Source: Heyndrickxia shackletonii | GTDB lineage: Bacteria > Bacillota > Bacilli > Bacillales > Bacillaceae_C | Direction: 5' to 3' | DNA: 47,500 nucleotides | Assembly (NCBI RefSeq): GCF_001420715.1 | Contig: NZ_LJJC01000006.1 | Coordinates: forward strand, 1-47,500 | In this document: piece after piece, positions 25,589-33,112 of the stretch | How the letters are laid out: every line of letters starts with the position of its first letter | Numbering within the stretch: the stretch's first letter is position 1 | Position numbers and translations under genes: made by a program | Notes under the pieces: model-generated | The model's input: the letters and a program-made list of their open reading frames with translations, nothing else | Database searches by the model: none | Told to the model about the DNA's origin: nothing

Positions 25589-25958
25589 ATTTGTTCACCT
25601 GTTTTCGTTTCATAATCTGCACAACTATAAAGGTTGTAATTAATGATGTCATCGAGCTCAAAACTAAACTATTATTAACACCATCAGGATTAAAGAGCAC
25701 ATTTACATCTAAAACATAAAGAGCTGCAAAAAAGTTTAAAATAGTTAAAAACAGGCTGGATAAATAACTGGAAAAGTAAGGTGTCTTAGGATTCCATAGC
25801 GGTGCGGTTATTCCTGTTACAACATACGAAATAAGGAAGATAATAGAAACACCTAAAAATTCATATTTTATATTGAGTAATCCTATCAAAAAGGACACTA
25901 CTACAGTACATATTAGTGCGATTCCTAGCGTGCTTAATAACCCTTTTAAGCTAAACAT
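25581..25958 (-). CDS. Small four-TM membrane protein of unknown function
   Basis: The 125-aa protein has four hydrophobic segments (about 10-28, 34-52, 66-86 and 98-117) and a basic tail MKRKQVNKYD. GGAGGA precedes the ATG. No family is recognised. It starts 15 bp after the six-TM gene and overlaps the next gene, so it belongs to the same transcript. It may be a subunit with its polytopic neighbours. Confidence 0.65.
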   Translation of the reverse strand: MFSLKGLLSTLGIALICTVVVSFLIGLLNIKYEFLGVSIIFLISYVVTGITAPLWNPKTPYFSSYLSSLFLTILNFFAALYVLDVNVLFNPDGVNNSLVLSSMTSLITTFIVVQIMKRKQVNKYD

Positions 25959-25973
25959 GTATCAGTTCCTCCA

Positions 25974-26579
25974 TTATTTTCGGGAAGCCGTATATCTACC
26001 TTTTTTCAGATCTTCCACTCTTTCTGGTCGAATTAACATAATTGGGCATATAAATAAAAACATTAGTGAAAATATATACAAAATAATCGCTATTGGAAAT
26101 GCATCCGGAATTTCGGCTGCCAATGTAACTCGATAAACAATTGTTCCTAAACCGATAATGACGCCACATACTGCGTATATAATAAGTCCAAATTTGGAAC
26201 CAGGCTTTAAAAAACCTTGAGCAGTGTTTTCAGCAATACGGTAAGATAATATTCCTAAGAAGATTAGAACCAATAGCTCAAACCAAAAGAGGATGCTTCC
26301 ATAGAATATCCTTAGAATAGGTTCCACAAAAAAAATTGCCATCTCCATCATTAAGACAAAAGATAATAATGAAAAATAACGCTTACTGGTGTGCCTATTT
26401 TTCCTCAAAAAGAGGAAAAACAATGGCACTGCCAATAAAGCAAGAATTTCATTAAATAACGCTAAAGACCAAAATTCAAAAGGAACGAAACTTATTATAA
26501 ACCCAAAGAATGCTAGTAAAATATAAGATTGGATGATTCTGCTCTTTTTGAAACTGACAATTTGTTGATTAGCCGCCAA
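25974..26579 (-). CDS. Six-TM membrane protein of unknown function, copy 1
   Basis: This is the paralogue of the protein at 17578-18186. The six hydrophobic segments and conserved loops (PILRIFYGS, SYRIAEN, KPGSKFGLIIYAVCG, CPIMLIRPERVEDL) are shared. The TTG at 26579 is preferred, with AGGTGG 5 nt upstream. A GTG at 26588 has no binding site. The start codon lies inside the last codons of the hexad-repeat gene in another frame, so translation is probably coupled. No family is recognised. Its retention in both copies, although the neighbouring secreted-protein gene is dead in one, suggests it works with the VWA lipoprotein. Confidence 0.75.
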   Translation of the reverse strand: MAANQQIVSFKKSRIIQSYILLAFFGFIISFVPFEFWSLALFNEILALLAVPLFFLFLRKNRHTSKRYFSLLSFVLMMEMAIFFVEPILRIFYGSILFWFELLVLIFLGILSYRIAENTAQGFLKPGSKFGLIIYAVCGVIIGLGTIVYRVTLAAEIPDAFPIAIILYIFSLMFLFICPIMLIRPERVEDLKKGRYTASRK

Positions 26580-28194
26580 ATAGACCACCTAACTTTTTAA
26601 ATGTTGAGGAAAAACCTTTGCTTATTTTATTACCAATTTGTTTTGCTTTTTCATAGCCCTTCTTCAAACCAGTAGCTATACCATCGTAAGCAAACTTCAC
26701 ACCATCTCTAATTGCGCCTTTTATTTTTCTTCCTGTAGCAGTACCGTTAATCAAATAAGTCACTACAATTCCTGTTGCTAATCCTGCTGCAGCCCCAACA
26801 ATTGTTCCAACAACCGGAACAGTAGAACCCGCTACTGCGCCTGCAAGTGCACTTGATGCTAAACTTCCAAGAGCTGTTGATCCAACACCAATAGCTGTGT
26901 CAACCGTCATATCCGCGGCAAAGTCTGTTGAAGCATACCCTAGTTTACTTTTGCTTCCCCACTTCGAATAATCGATTAAATTATTTGCAGAAGACAATAG
27001 GACATTCACTGGTCCATTTAACTTAACTAAATTCTTCATCTTATAAGCATCTTTGGAAAATATATTCCATGATTCCTTAACAGAACCCTTTATACTTGAC
27101 CATACATTTCCGATTTTTTTGGATTTAAAAAATGAGTCTACCCTTTGCTGTCCTATATGTCTTGACTTGGGGCCAAAATTGGTTTCTTCACCATTATGCT
27201 TATAACCCTTGTATCTTTCATAAAACCAGTTGGCTACTTTATTATCTAATTTATTTTTCCCTGTAACTCCATATTTGGAATTCCCTTTATCATTGAAACC
27301 AAAGCCAGCATATCCAGCTGCTCCTGCTTGGGCAACTTTATCTGCAAATCCTAATATATATGTCTTGTAATCTCTTACCGCTCCAATTATTTGTCCAAAA
27401 ATCCCTCTCTTAGTATCTGTTGATTTGAATAACAGGTTAACAAAGGATGGATTTTCGCTATCACCACTGGATACCCCTGAGCCAGACTGTCCACCGCTGC
27501 CTTGTGATACATTCCATCCATTTGGGCCATGGCCACCTTGAGCTGTAGTTCCACCATTCGGACCTTGGCCTCCTTGGGCTGTAGTTCCACCATTCGGACC
27601 TTGGCCTCCTTGGGCTGCAGTTCCACCATTCGGACCTTGGCCTCCTTGGGCTGCAGTTCCACCATTCGGGCCTTGACCTCCTTGAACTGCTGTTCCTCCA
27701 TTCGGGCCTTGACCTCCTTGAACTGCTGTTCCTCCATTCGGACCTTGACCTCCTTGGGCTGCAGTTCCGCCATTCGGGCCTTGACCTCCTTGGGCTGCGT
27801 TTCCGCCATTCGGGCCTTGACCTCCTTGGATTGCTGTTCCTCCATTTAAATTGCCAATTCCATTTAGCGGATTTCCTATTACTGGAGGAGCGTTTGGAAT
27901 AATGAAGGCTCCTAACGTTAAGCCATTCCCTGAGATAATCGGCTGACCAGAAATCAAGCTTCCAGTACCGCTTACACTACCACCCTTAATAGGATTACCA
28001 GGATCATAGACTTTTCCGGGTATTATAAAGCTCCCTCCCTTAATAGGAGTACCAGGAGTAATAGCTTTTCCCGGTGTAATCGGTGTCCCCGGTGTAATAA
28101 ACGCTGCATAACCAACAACCGGGAAAACCATCCAGAAGGTAAGGATGGTAACTAGCAAGAAACTTATAAATCTTTGATTTTTCCTTCCCCTCAA
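26569..28194 (-). CDS. Secreted hexad-repeat protein with GGQGPN array and glycine-zipper tail
   Basis: The family is not recognised. The 541 aa start at a TTG (28194) with GGGGTGA upstream. Regions in order are: signal peptide (1-31); PG/GG hexads (33-75: TPGTPI, TPGKAI, TPGTPI, KGGSFI, IPGKVY, DPGNPI); Gly/Ile-rich linker; nine 12-residue units GGTAxQ-GGQGPN (118-225); Ser/Gly linker; a folded region from about 248; a Gly/Ala-rich hydrophobic stretch (433-480); and a basic tail ending TFKKLGGLFGG. There is no LPXTG. The plan matches the protein at 22107-23381. It lies between the VWA lipoprotein and the six-TM gene in a module found twice. I infer an exported cargo or structural surface protein. 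The C-terminus recalls the Gly-rich regions of some secreted toxins, but no toxin domain is visible. Confidence 0.8.
   Translation of the reverse strand: MRGRKNQRFISFLLVTILTFWMVFPVVGYAAFITPGTPITPGKAITPGTPIKGGSFIIPGKVYDPGNPIKGGSVSGTGSLISGQPIISGNGLTLGAFIIPNAPPVIGNPLNGIGNLNGGTAIQGGQGPNGGNAAQGGQGPNGGTAAQGGQGPNGGTAVQGGQGPNGGTAVQGGQGPNGGTAAQGGQGPNGGTAAQGGQGPNGGTTAQGGQGPNGGTTAQGGHGPNGWNVSQGSGGQSGSGVSSGDSENPSFVNLLFKSTDTKRGIFGQIIGAVRDYKTYILGFADKVAQAGAAGYAGFGFNDKGNSKYGVTGKNKLDNKVANWFYERYKGYKHNGEETNFGPKSRHIGQQRVDSFFKSKKIGNVWSSIKGSVKESWNIFSKDAYKMKNLVKLNGPVNVLLSSANNLIDYSKWGSKSKLGYASTDFAADMTVDTAIGVGSTALGSLASSALAGAVAGSTVPVVGTIVGAAAGLATGIVVTYLINGTATGRKIKGAIRDGVKFAYDGIATGLKKGYEKAKQIGNKISKGFSSTFKKLGGLFGG
27520..27843 (-). 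repeat. 36-bp in-gene tandem repeat, nine units
   Basis: Nine copies of a 36-bp unit encode GGTAxQGGQGPN within the secreted protein. Units differ mainly at the x position (A, V, T, I) and at third codon positions. This indicates expansion by slippage or unequal exchange under coding constraint. The matching place in the pseudogene keeps a single unit. Confidence 0.93.
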
Positions 28195-28210
28195 ATAAAA
28201 TCACCCCAAT

Positions 28211-29602
28211 CTATTGGGTATTTTCATTATATTTTTCTTCTAATTGTTTAATAGCTTCTTGGTAGTTATTCTCATTTAATGCTTTTAATTCTTGGTTAAA
28301 TTTATTTATTTCTTCCTGAATCCACTTATGATATTCTGAATCCTTCTTATCCAAATAGTCAAAAGAATCCTTATCAAACATTTTCGCCTGGTACAATACA
28401 TACAATATATGTTCAATTTTCGTTCTTTCTTTAACCGCTTTTGATTCTTCCCTTGCAATATAAGAAAATATGTCTAGGTTGTTATTGATTTTATTTATTT
28501 CAAGTTGTTTCATACCATTCTCTTTCCATGTTTTCCACTGATTTGCTAAATCATTGATTTTATCTAACTCACTTTGTAATTCCCCTTCATCATTAACATT
28601 TTCATATATCCCTTTGGTCGCATCAGCAATTTCTTTTAATTGATTTTGTCCCTCATTGTCAACATCAAAACCAATTACATTAATAATAGGTGAAATATTA
28701 GATGAGTATAGTTCCTTTGCTTTATTAATAGGATCATCGTTACAAGTGTCTACACCATCGCTTACTAAATAAACAATATTCGTATTGTTTTTTCCATCAT
28801 AAATAGATAAATCTTTCTTTGCCTCAGCGAGTGCTAATCCAATAGGTGTCCAACCTTTTGGGGAAAATTTATTTAAAGCTGATTTAAACTTTCCCTCATC
28901 GTAATTTGAAATAGAATAGACAATTTCACTACTTTTGCAGGAAAGAATTTTATCAGAATCGGAGCCACTTCCTTTATGTCCATATATCCTTATACCTACT
29001 TTTGCATCTTTTGGGAGCTTACTTACAAACTTTATGATAGATTCTTTAGCAGCTTGCATTTTCGACTTACCATCTATCAATTGTGCCATACTTCCCGATG
29101 CATCTATTATAAATTCAACATTTAAATGCTCCTTAAACTGATATCGATCATTATCGGATAGAGGACTTCCTAATAAGCTAAATTTGAGCCTTCTAATAAT
29201 ATTCTCTGGACCTTCATAATTTTGTTGTAAATTTTTTAACAAATCACTATAATATAAATCCAACTCTTTCTTACTTGGATTGTCAGAAATATGAGGCAAA
29301 CTTCCAAAAATCCTCAAAATCTCTTTATCAGCTTCACTTCCTAAAATATCTATATCATCATGTTTGCCCATTGGTAACTTTGCCAATTCTTCATAAGTAG
29401 TGGGTAATGGATCTAGATTAAAGTCATCATTGTTATTGTTATTATTGTTTTGGCTAGACGCTTTATGATCATTATGTTTTACTTGTTTATTCGCAGTATT
29501 ATTCTCTTTTACGACACCTTCATTTTTATTATTGCTACTACAAGAGCATAATAATAAAAATATCATAGATATAAAGAATACATTCTTTAATATTAACTTC
29601 AA
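28211..29602 (-). CDS. VWA-domain lipoprotein, copy 1
   Basis: The predicted surface lipoprotein has 463 aa from a TTG start with AAAGGATGG upstream. The lipobox is LLCSC (Cys21). An Asn/Lys-rich linker containing a run of Asn and a helical region precede the VWA domain (about 160-350). The MIDAS is complete: Asp167-Ser169-Ser171, Thr near 252 (GWTPIG), and Asp282 (VSDG). The segment YGHKGSGSDSDKILSC is shared with copy 2. The C-terminal region is charged and helical. It lies directly after the Flp pilin gene and 16 bp before the secreted hexad-repeat gene. I infer a metal-dependent adhesin or docking protein for the pilus or its cargo. Confidence 0.87.
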   Translation of the reverse strand: MKLILKNVFFISMIFLLLCSCSSNNKNEGVVKENNTANKQVKHNDHKASSQNNNNNNNDDFNLDPLPTTYEELAKLPMGKHDDIDILGSEADKEILRIFGSLPHISDNPSKKELDLYYSDLLKNLQQNYEGPENIIRRLKFSLLGSPLSDNDRYQFKEHLNVEFIIDASGSMAQLIDGKSKMQAAKESIIKFVSKLPKDAKVGIRIYGHKGSGSDSDKILSCKSSEIVYSISNYDEGKFKSALNKFSPKGWTPIGLALAEAKKDLSIYDGKNNTNIVYLVSDGVDTCNDDPINKAKELYSSNISPIINVIGFDVDNEGQNQLKEIADATKGIYENVNDEGELQSELDKINDLANQWKTWKENGMKQLEINKINNNLDIFSYIAREESKAVKERTKIEHILYVLYQAKMFDKDSFDYLDKKDSEYHKWIQEEINKFNQELKALNENNYQEAIKQLEEKYNENTQ

Positions 29603-29654
29603 TTTTTTTCCATCCTTTATTCATACATATATTCTATCCTAGAAAGCCAAACGT

Positions 29655-29864
29655 TCAATCCCCTACCATTTTAGAAATCTTATCAATAATTTTTGATATA
29701 ATGCCTCCTATTGACTCTTTTTGTGTATCAAGCGCCTTAGATATAATCGCAATGATCAAAATCAACAATGCAGCCAATCCCAACCATTCCAAAGACTGAG
29801 CTCCTCTTTCGTTTTTCACCGGATTCATAAATCTTACATACAATCCCAATAATTTTTTCTTCAT
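29655..29864 (-). CDS. flp: Flp-type major pilin
   Basis: The 69-aa prepilin has a basic leader, then a cleavage site NERG|AQSLEW that gives Glu at +5 of the mature protein. A hydrophobic helix (about 27-43) and a short amphipathic tail follow. Size and layout fit the Flp class of type IVc pilins. AAGGAGAG lies upstream of the ATG. The gene sits between tadC and the VWA lipoprotein. No prepilin peptidase gene is in the window. Confidence 0.88.
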   Translation of the reverse strand: MKKKLLGLYVRFMNPVKNERGAQSLEWLGLAALLILIIAIISKALDTQKESIGGIISKIIDKISKMVGD

Positions 29865-29887
29865 TTTTGCATCTCTCCTTATTTTTT

Positions 29888-30820
29888 TTACTTGAAAAAC
29901 ATAAATAAATTTTTGTTTTGTGAAAACATATTCATAATCATCAATCCTCCGATAAGAATGAGGGCTGATGGCATAACCAAAAATGTTGTAACTAGAGTAA
30001 TCTTCGGTGACGCTTTTGCAGCTTTTTCTTTGATTTTTTCTTTTTTAATTTTTCGCATTTCCTCTGATATTTGCTTAAAGGTGTTCGAGATTGGCACCCC
30101 TAGCTTCTCTCCTTGAATTAAGGATCGAATAAGCAGTTGAAAATCCTTGCTTTCGTTTCGTTCTAGCAACGACTTGTATGCTTCTGGCCTTGGAACACCA
30201 ACGTCAATTTCTTGTATAAATCTCCCAAATTCCTCTTTTATCGGACCTTCGAAGTAGGGTACAATTTCTCTTAAAGCGTGATCTAAGCCAACACCCGCTT
30301 GTAATGTAACGCTCATTGTGTCTAAAAAATCGGGTAGCTGGTAGGATAGTTCTTCTTGTCTGCTCTTTGCCTTACTTTTCAACCATAAAATTGTTCCCAT
30401 ATATCCGATAACAGGTAGTAGGATAACCATAAACTGTGAAAAAGGAAATCTTAACAAAAGTAAGATTGCGCCAATGAAAAACCCTATTATTAGCAGAAAT
30501 ATTTTCAATCCTTGAAATCTCTCAATGGTCAATTGATAAGGGAAACCCGCTTGTGTTAATAGCTTTTTTACATCCTCATTCTCACTGAAAAAATTAATTC
30601 TTTGACCTAGGTCTGAAAAGTCATCCGCAAACTTAAACATTCTTGAGATTACTTTTTCTTTTCTAGTTAGCTTTCTTTCATATGAATGCTGGATAAAGGT
30701 TTTTTCCTTTATTTCCTCTTTTAGCTTCTGCTTTTCTACTAAATATATATAAAAGCTTCTTAAACAAAGGGCGAAAAATCCTAATGCCATAATGATAAAA
30801 ATAACAATTAATCCATCCAT
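29888..30820 (-). CDS. tadC: TadC-like pilus platform protein (T2SS F family)
   Basis: This inner-membrane platform protein has 310 aa. One N-terminal TM segment, a central pair, and a C-terminal TM segment flank the conserved T2SSF domain (QLPDFLDTMSVTLQAGVGLDHALREI at about 162-187). The domain continues with GEKLGVPISNTFKQISEEMR. It lies 4 bp after tadB. In Tad systems TadB and TadC together anchor the TadA ATPase. Confidence 0.93.
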   Translation of the reverse strand: MDGLIVIFIIMALGFFALCLRSFYIYLVEKQKLKEEIKEKTFIQHSYERKLTRKEKVISRMFKFADDFSDLGQRINFFSENEDVKKLLTQAGFPYQLTIERFQGLKIFLLIIGFFIGAILLLLRFPFSQFMVILLPVIGYMGTILWLKSKAKSRQEELSYQLPDFLDTMSVTLQAGVGLDHALREIVPYFEGPIKEEFGRFIQEIDVGVPRPEAYKSLLERNESKDFQLLIRSLIQGEKLGVPISNTFKQISEEMRKIKKEKIKEKAAKASPKITLVTTFLVMPSALILIGGLMIMNMFSQNKNLFMFFK

Positions 30821-30824
30821 ATTT

Positions 30825-31751
30825 TCACACCTTTATATTGGTAATCTTTCTAACGAGAAGAAAGGTCCCAATGGTTCCTGCTAAAAACAAAACAAGTAAG
30901 ATTACACCAATCCCTGAGAATAATGGGTCTAAAAATCCATCTACAACATTGTTCATCATCAGAACGAGAAAAATAGGAATGATAGGAACAATGTATGCAA
31001 CATATCGCTGTTCTGCGGTCATCGTTTTAATTTCCTGTTGGAGAAGATTTCTTTCTTCCAACGTTTGACTCATTTCATCTAATACCGCATATAAATTTCC
31101 ACCTGCTCTTTTTTGAATAAGCAGGGTAGCAACAAAAAGTTGAAACTCCCGTATATCAAGTCTTTTTTCCATTTGTCTTAATGCAGCATTAAAATCAACT
31201 CCAAGCGATAATTCGTATGCTAATCTCTTAAACTCTGCTTTAGCAGGCATACTAATTTCTTGTGCTACAAGCTGGATCCCTTGATTGAGAGTCATTCCTG
31301 AGCGGGTTGCATTAGCTAATGTTCTGCATATTTCCGGTAGCTGCTGAACTATTTTTTGCTTAAGCTTCCCTTTCCTCATTAAAAAGATTAATCTTCTTGA
31401 CCCCTCAAGAACTAGAGCTGATATGAACAAGGCCATCGGAAATTTAATACTAAAAATATTATGAAGAAAAATATTAATACCCAAATATGCTACTATTAAT
31501 GCACCAATATATTCCGATGGCGTAAATGGAATATTGGATGCTTCCAATCTTTCGCGTATTGGTTTTGCTGTTTCCGTTTTATCAAAACGATCTCCCAATA
31601 ACACAATAAAGCTTTTTCTTTTAACCCCGTCATTATAAAAGTGATCTACATTTTTCTTCCATTCTCTTTTCTCTTTTCGATAATCCAAATAAAAGTAAAA
31701 GGCAATGATGAATACAAATACTGCTAGTGTAGTGACGAGACCGTAATTCAA
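30825..31751 (-). CDS. tadB: TadB-like pilus platform protein (T2SS F family)
   Basis: The 308-aa membrane protein has the T2SSF signature QQLPEICRTLANATRSGMTL near 140 and RAGGNLYAVLDEMSQTLEER near 215. TM segments lie at both ends. It overlaps the ATPase gene tadA by 4 bp and is followed by tadC after 4 bp. This is the typical tadABC arrangement and implies balanced production. Confidence 0.93.
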   Translation of the reverse strand: MNYGLVTTLAVFVFIIAFYFYLDYRKEKREWKKNVDHFYNDGVKRKSFIVLLGDRFDKTETAKPIRERLEASNIPFTPSEYIGALIVAYLGINIFLHNIFSIKFPMALFISALVLEGSRRLIFLMRKGKLKQKIVQQLPEICRTLANATRSGMTLNQGIQLVAQEISMPAKAEFKRLAYELSLGVDFNAALRQMEKRLDIREFQLFVATLLIQKRAGGNLYAVLDEMSQTLEERNLLQQEIKTMTAEQRYVAYIVPIIPIFLVLMMNNVVDGFLDPLFSGIGVILLVLFLAGTIGTFLLVRKITNIKV

Positions 31752-33100
31752 GTTAACACCTCCCTTTCGATTGGTGTGAATGCTGCCTTTGGAATGTCTA
31801 TACCGAAGACTTTAAGTCGTTCTAAACACTGGGGAACATATCCTGTTGGTGTAAAATAGCCTTCAATACTTCCATCCCGGCGCATTCCGATTCTTTTAAA
31901 ATGATAAATTTCCTTTACAGAATGAGACCCATCCGCTTTCTTCATTACTTCGGAAATGGAGACAATTTTCCTTGTTCCGTCTGTTAATCTGGATGCTTGG
32001 ATAATAATATCGAGAGCACCTACAATATACTCCCTAATAATGTGGCTTGGAAGCTCCATTCCTGCCATTACCACCATTGCTTCCACCCTTCGCAATGCAT
32101 CATCAGGGGAATTGGCGTGGACCGTTGTGATAGACCCTTCATGACCTGTGTTCATTGCCTGAAGCATATCAAATGCTTCGCCACTTCGAACCTCACCGAC
32201 GATAATGCGGTCGGGGCGCATCCTTAGTGCGTTTTTTACAAGTTGCCTAATGGTAATCTCCCCGCGGCCCTCCACATTGGCAGGACGCGCTTCCATACCG
32301 ACTACATTTGGACGGTCTAACCTAAGCTCAGCGGAGTCTTCAATTGTAATGACCCTTTCTCCGTGCGGGATAGAATCAGCAATAACATTTAATAGTGTTG
32401 TCTTTCCACTACCCGTCCCTCCAGATATAAGAGTATTCATCTTTGCCCTGACGACTCCATCTAAAAATTGCGCCATTGCTGAATTAAGAGTATGGAAGTT
32501 TAATAGATCATCCATTTTAAACGGTTCTTTTCTAAACTTTCGAATTGAAACTAATGTGCCGTTTAAACTAATTGGTGATATAACTGCATTCACGCGGCTT
32601 CCATCTGGTAAACGCGCATCAACCATTGGTGAGCTCTCATCAATCCTTCTTCCTAAAGGGGAGACAATTCTATCGACAATATGACGGACATGTTCGTCAT
32701 TTCGAAACTTCACTTCTGTCTGTTCAAGCTTTCCTAAGCGTTCTACATACACTTCATTAAAACCGTTGATAAGTATTTCCGTTATAGTCGAATCATTTAT
32801 TAGAGGCTCTAATGGGCCAAATCCAACTGATTCGTCTAAAATCCGAGTGATCAGTATTTCTTTATCCTGTCTTGAAATGATGACTTTCTCTTCCGACATG
32901 AACTGGCTGACGATTTGTTCAATTCGGAGTCGCATCTCGCCTTGTGAAAGCTGGGTAAGTGATTCAAGATTCGTGTCCCTTAGTAGTCTTGCCTTATAAT
33001 GTTCAACTAGTTCATCCACGAAACGATTTTCATATTGGTACGACCCGATACTGGGTTTGGCATTCAGCTTCTGCTTACGCTTTTCAAATAAAGATGACAT
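31748..33100 (-). CDS. tadA: TadA/CpaF secretion ATPase
   Basis: This hexameric motor powers Flp pilus assembly from the cytoplasmic face. The 450-aa protein has an N-terminal domain, Walker A GGTGSGKT (227-234), an Asp box ITIEDSAELRL, Walker B RIIVGEVR (298-305), and a His box GHEGSITTVHAN (319-330). Its length and motifs match the CpaF/TadA branch of the secretion ATPase superfamily. AAAGGA lies upstream of the ATG. It follows tadZ by 12 bp. Confidence 0.96.
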   Translation of the reverse strand: MSSLFEKRKQKLNAKPSIGSYQYENRFVDELVEHYKARLLRDTNLESLTQLSQGEMRLRIEQIVSQFMSEEKVIISRQDKEILITRILDESVGFGPLEPLINDSTITEILINGFNEVYVERLGKLEQTEVKFRNDEHVRHIVDRIVSPLGRRIDESSPMVDARLPDGSRVNAVISPISLNGTLVSIRKFRKEPFKMDDLLNFHTLNSAMAQFLDGVVRAKMNTLISGGTGSGKTTLLNVIADSIPHGERVITIEDSAELRLDRPNVVGMEARPANVEGRGEITIRQLVKNALRMRPDRIIVGEVRSGEAFDMLQAMNTGHEGSITTVHANSPDDALRRVEAMVVMAGMELPSHIIREYIVGALDIIIQASRLTDGTRKIVSISEVMKKADGSHSVKEIYHFKRIGMRRDGSIEGYFTPTGYVPQCLERLKVFGIDIPKAAFTPIEREVLT

Positions 33101-33112
33101 TCCTTTAACCCC

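Noticed and set aside
27520-27843. Possible CRISPR-like array
   Set aside because: The units are contiguous 36-bp coding repeats with no spacers and there are no cas genes.
27387-27849. Long open frames in other reading frames over the 36-bp repeat (a MEEQQSKEVKARM-type frame on minus, CSSTIRTLASLG-type on plus)
   Set aside because: A 36-bp repeat stays open in every frame that lacks a stop in one unit. The GGQGPN frame has the start, signal peptide and flanking domains.
22107-28194. LXG or other polymorphic toxins exported by a type VII system
   Set aside because: Both proteins have Sec signal peptides and no LXG/WXG helices, and no EssC-like gene is present. The Gly-rich C-termini are only loosely similar.
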